Source of the DNA: Tieghemiomyces parasiticus
Taxonomy: Eukaryota > Kickxellomycota > Dimargaritomycetes > Dimargaritales > Dimargaritaceae
Reading direction: 5' to 3'
DNA: 64,000 bases
NCBI GenBank assembly: GCA_027575765.1
Contig: JANBPT010000115.1
Location: 1 to 64,000 of the forward strand
This document shows, piece by piece, positions 63,101 through 64,000 of the stretch. A model generated the notes under the pieces. That model made no database searches and had not been told where the DNA came from. It saw only the letters and a list, made by a program, of their open reading frames with translations. Each line of letters starts with the position of its first letter. The stretch's first letter is position 1. Both the position numbers and the translations under genes were made by a program.

Positions 63101-63710
63101 AAGCCACCGGCGGGGGAAAAAAATCACTGTACCCTGCGTCAACAGATCGCGCCCCTCACCCTCCCCCCTTCTTCATTCAGTACAGCATGGCGGCCGAATC
63201 GGAGCATAAGTGCATGTAACGCGCTTTGACTATCGACTCGAGAAGGGCTTAACTTCCGATGGCCAGACATGCCGGGCTTTTTCGTAAAGAACGGCGGTTG
63301 GCGTAATCTCAATTTGAAGGGCTAGCATAAAATCATAAACATAATAGTGCATCGGAGGTGCCGGCCTGGGGAAATACCGGTAACCGCGCCCATGATGGCG
63401 CTCCCTCCCCCCACTCGACGCTTCCTACAATGTATGGTGTGCTGTCAACCATCCATTACGAAGAATCACCAATGGCTGAGGTAGATAAGGCCGGCAGACT
63501 GGCCCGGAATACGGTTCAAGGACCCAGGGCCTGAGCACTAAAGACACCCCGAGGGATTTGGGCCTTGGGTTTGAGCGAGCCATACCCACTTTCGTTGTCC
63601 AGACCCAAGTGTCATCCTGGGAAGATACCGTGGGTGTAATGGGGGGAGGCTACTATCGCCAGACCGCCCTTAAACCCATCCTTAACCTGCTGAGTATGCG
63701 ATACTCACAG
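57168..63710. other. Intergenic, no convincing gene
   Basis: About 6.5 kb. The first 300 bases are the promoter side of the SLC35F6-like gene. Beyond this the longest open frames are 135 codons (58359-58766) and 147 codons (62766-63209) on the plus strand; neither shows a domain, signal peptide or splice pattern. The parts at 58200-59350 and 62880-63060 are GC-rich. No RNA genes or repeats are evident. Confidence 0.45.
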
Positions 63711-64000
63711 GATCTACCCCGGCATGCGGAGGAATAGTTGTCCCACCCGCCCTCCCGTGCTCAATTCCGACATCCAAGCGGCGTTAGACGGCCGTGTCGC
63801 CGACGTTATCCGACACGATAACGTCCGAGAGTTGGAGCACTGTGGTGGGGAAGGATTAGGTGGCACATGGAGGGGCCAGGGTGGTAATCCTGCCCAAACT
63901 GCACTCCCGCCATATCCAGCCAACGCCCCTCCCGCTCAACCGACCGCCTACACCGACGAGAATCGGAGCGCACCACGAGTCGATGACCACCAACATGTCC
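63711..64000 (+). CDS. Unrecognised coding exon, incomplete at window end
   Basis: An open frame from 63694 runs off the right edge without a stop. Either the ATG at 63724 is the start, or the exon begins at 63711 after an acceptor (CTTAAC branch at about 63681, CTCACAG at 63704-63710). The first part looks like folded, helical protein (LNSDIQAALDGRVADVIRHDNVRELEH), the second is Gly/Pro-rich (GGTWRGQGG, then ALPPYPANAPPAQPTAY) and continues acidic and polar. Codon use and charge pattern suggest real coding sequence, but I do not recognise the family and cannot see the rest of the gene. Confidence 0.45.

Overview
This window looks like nuclear DNA from a fungus. Spliced genes have GTAAGT-type donors and short introns of about 130-320 nt. 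The recognised set includes a Kex1-type carboxypeptidase, PEX11, MED10, RRG9, PWP1, TAD2, a cytochrome b5 reductase, an HSF-type factor and two multi-domain hevein (CBM18) proteins. The long, gene-poor spacers, the SLC35F6-type transporter and the tandem CBM18 genes would fit an early-diverging lineage (Zoopagomycota-like), but that placement is inference. Exon joins were worked out by eye from reading frame, splice signals and family conservation.

Layout. 1-3.8 kb: no supported gene. 3.8-6.1 kb (+): four-exon Golgi carboxypeptidase (KEX1-like), then tRNA-Gly(GCC) on the minus strand at 6.4 kb. 9.3-10.2 kb and 15.7-16.5 kb (+): two secreted chitin-binding proteins with six and five hevein domains. 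18.7-20.0 kb (+): three-exon PEX11. 20.5-22.4 kb (-): PA-TM-RING ubiquitin ligase. 24.8-25.7 kb (+): NADH-cytochrome b5 reductase. 27.7-28.5 kb (-): HSF-type DNA-binding protein. About 28.5-45.2 kb: a gene desert with one doubtful reading frame. 45.2-45.8 kb (-): Mediator subunit MED10. 48.7-49.3 kb (+): small secreted protein of unknown function.

The dense part lies at 49.7-57.2 kb: TAD2 (-, four exons), RRG9 (+, two exons, divergent from TAD2 across about 600 bp), PWP1 (-, two exons) and an SLC35F6-like transporter (-). 57.2-63.7 kb is again without a convincing gene, and a coding exon runs off the right end.

The genes do not form a metabolic cluster. Most are housekeeping functions: secretory-pathway processing, peroxisomes, ubiquitin, transcription, tRNA editing, mitochondrial function and ribosome biogenesis. 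The accessory element is the secreted group: two CBM18 proteins and the small secreted protein. All three have a clear TATA box 140-185 bp before the ATG, unlike what I could see for the housekeeping genes. I found no convincing new multi-gene system. The most distinctive observations are the CBM18 pair, which shares near-identical modules, the three-disulfide terminal hevein domains, the b5 reductase without its usual active-site cysteine, and the unexplained desert.
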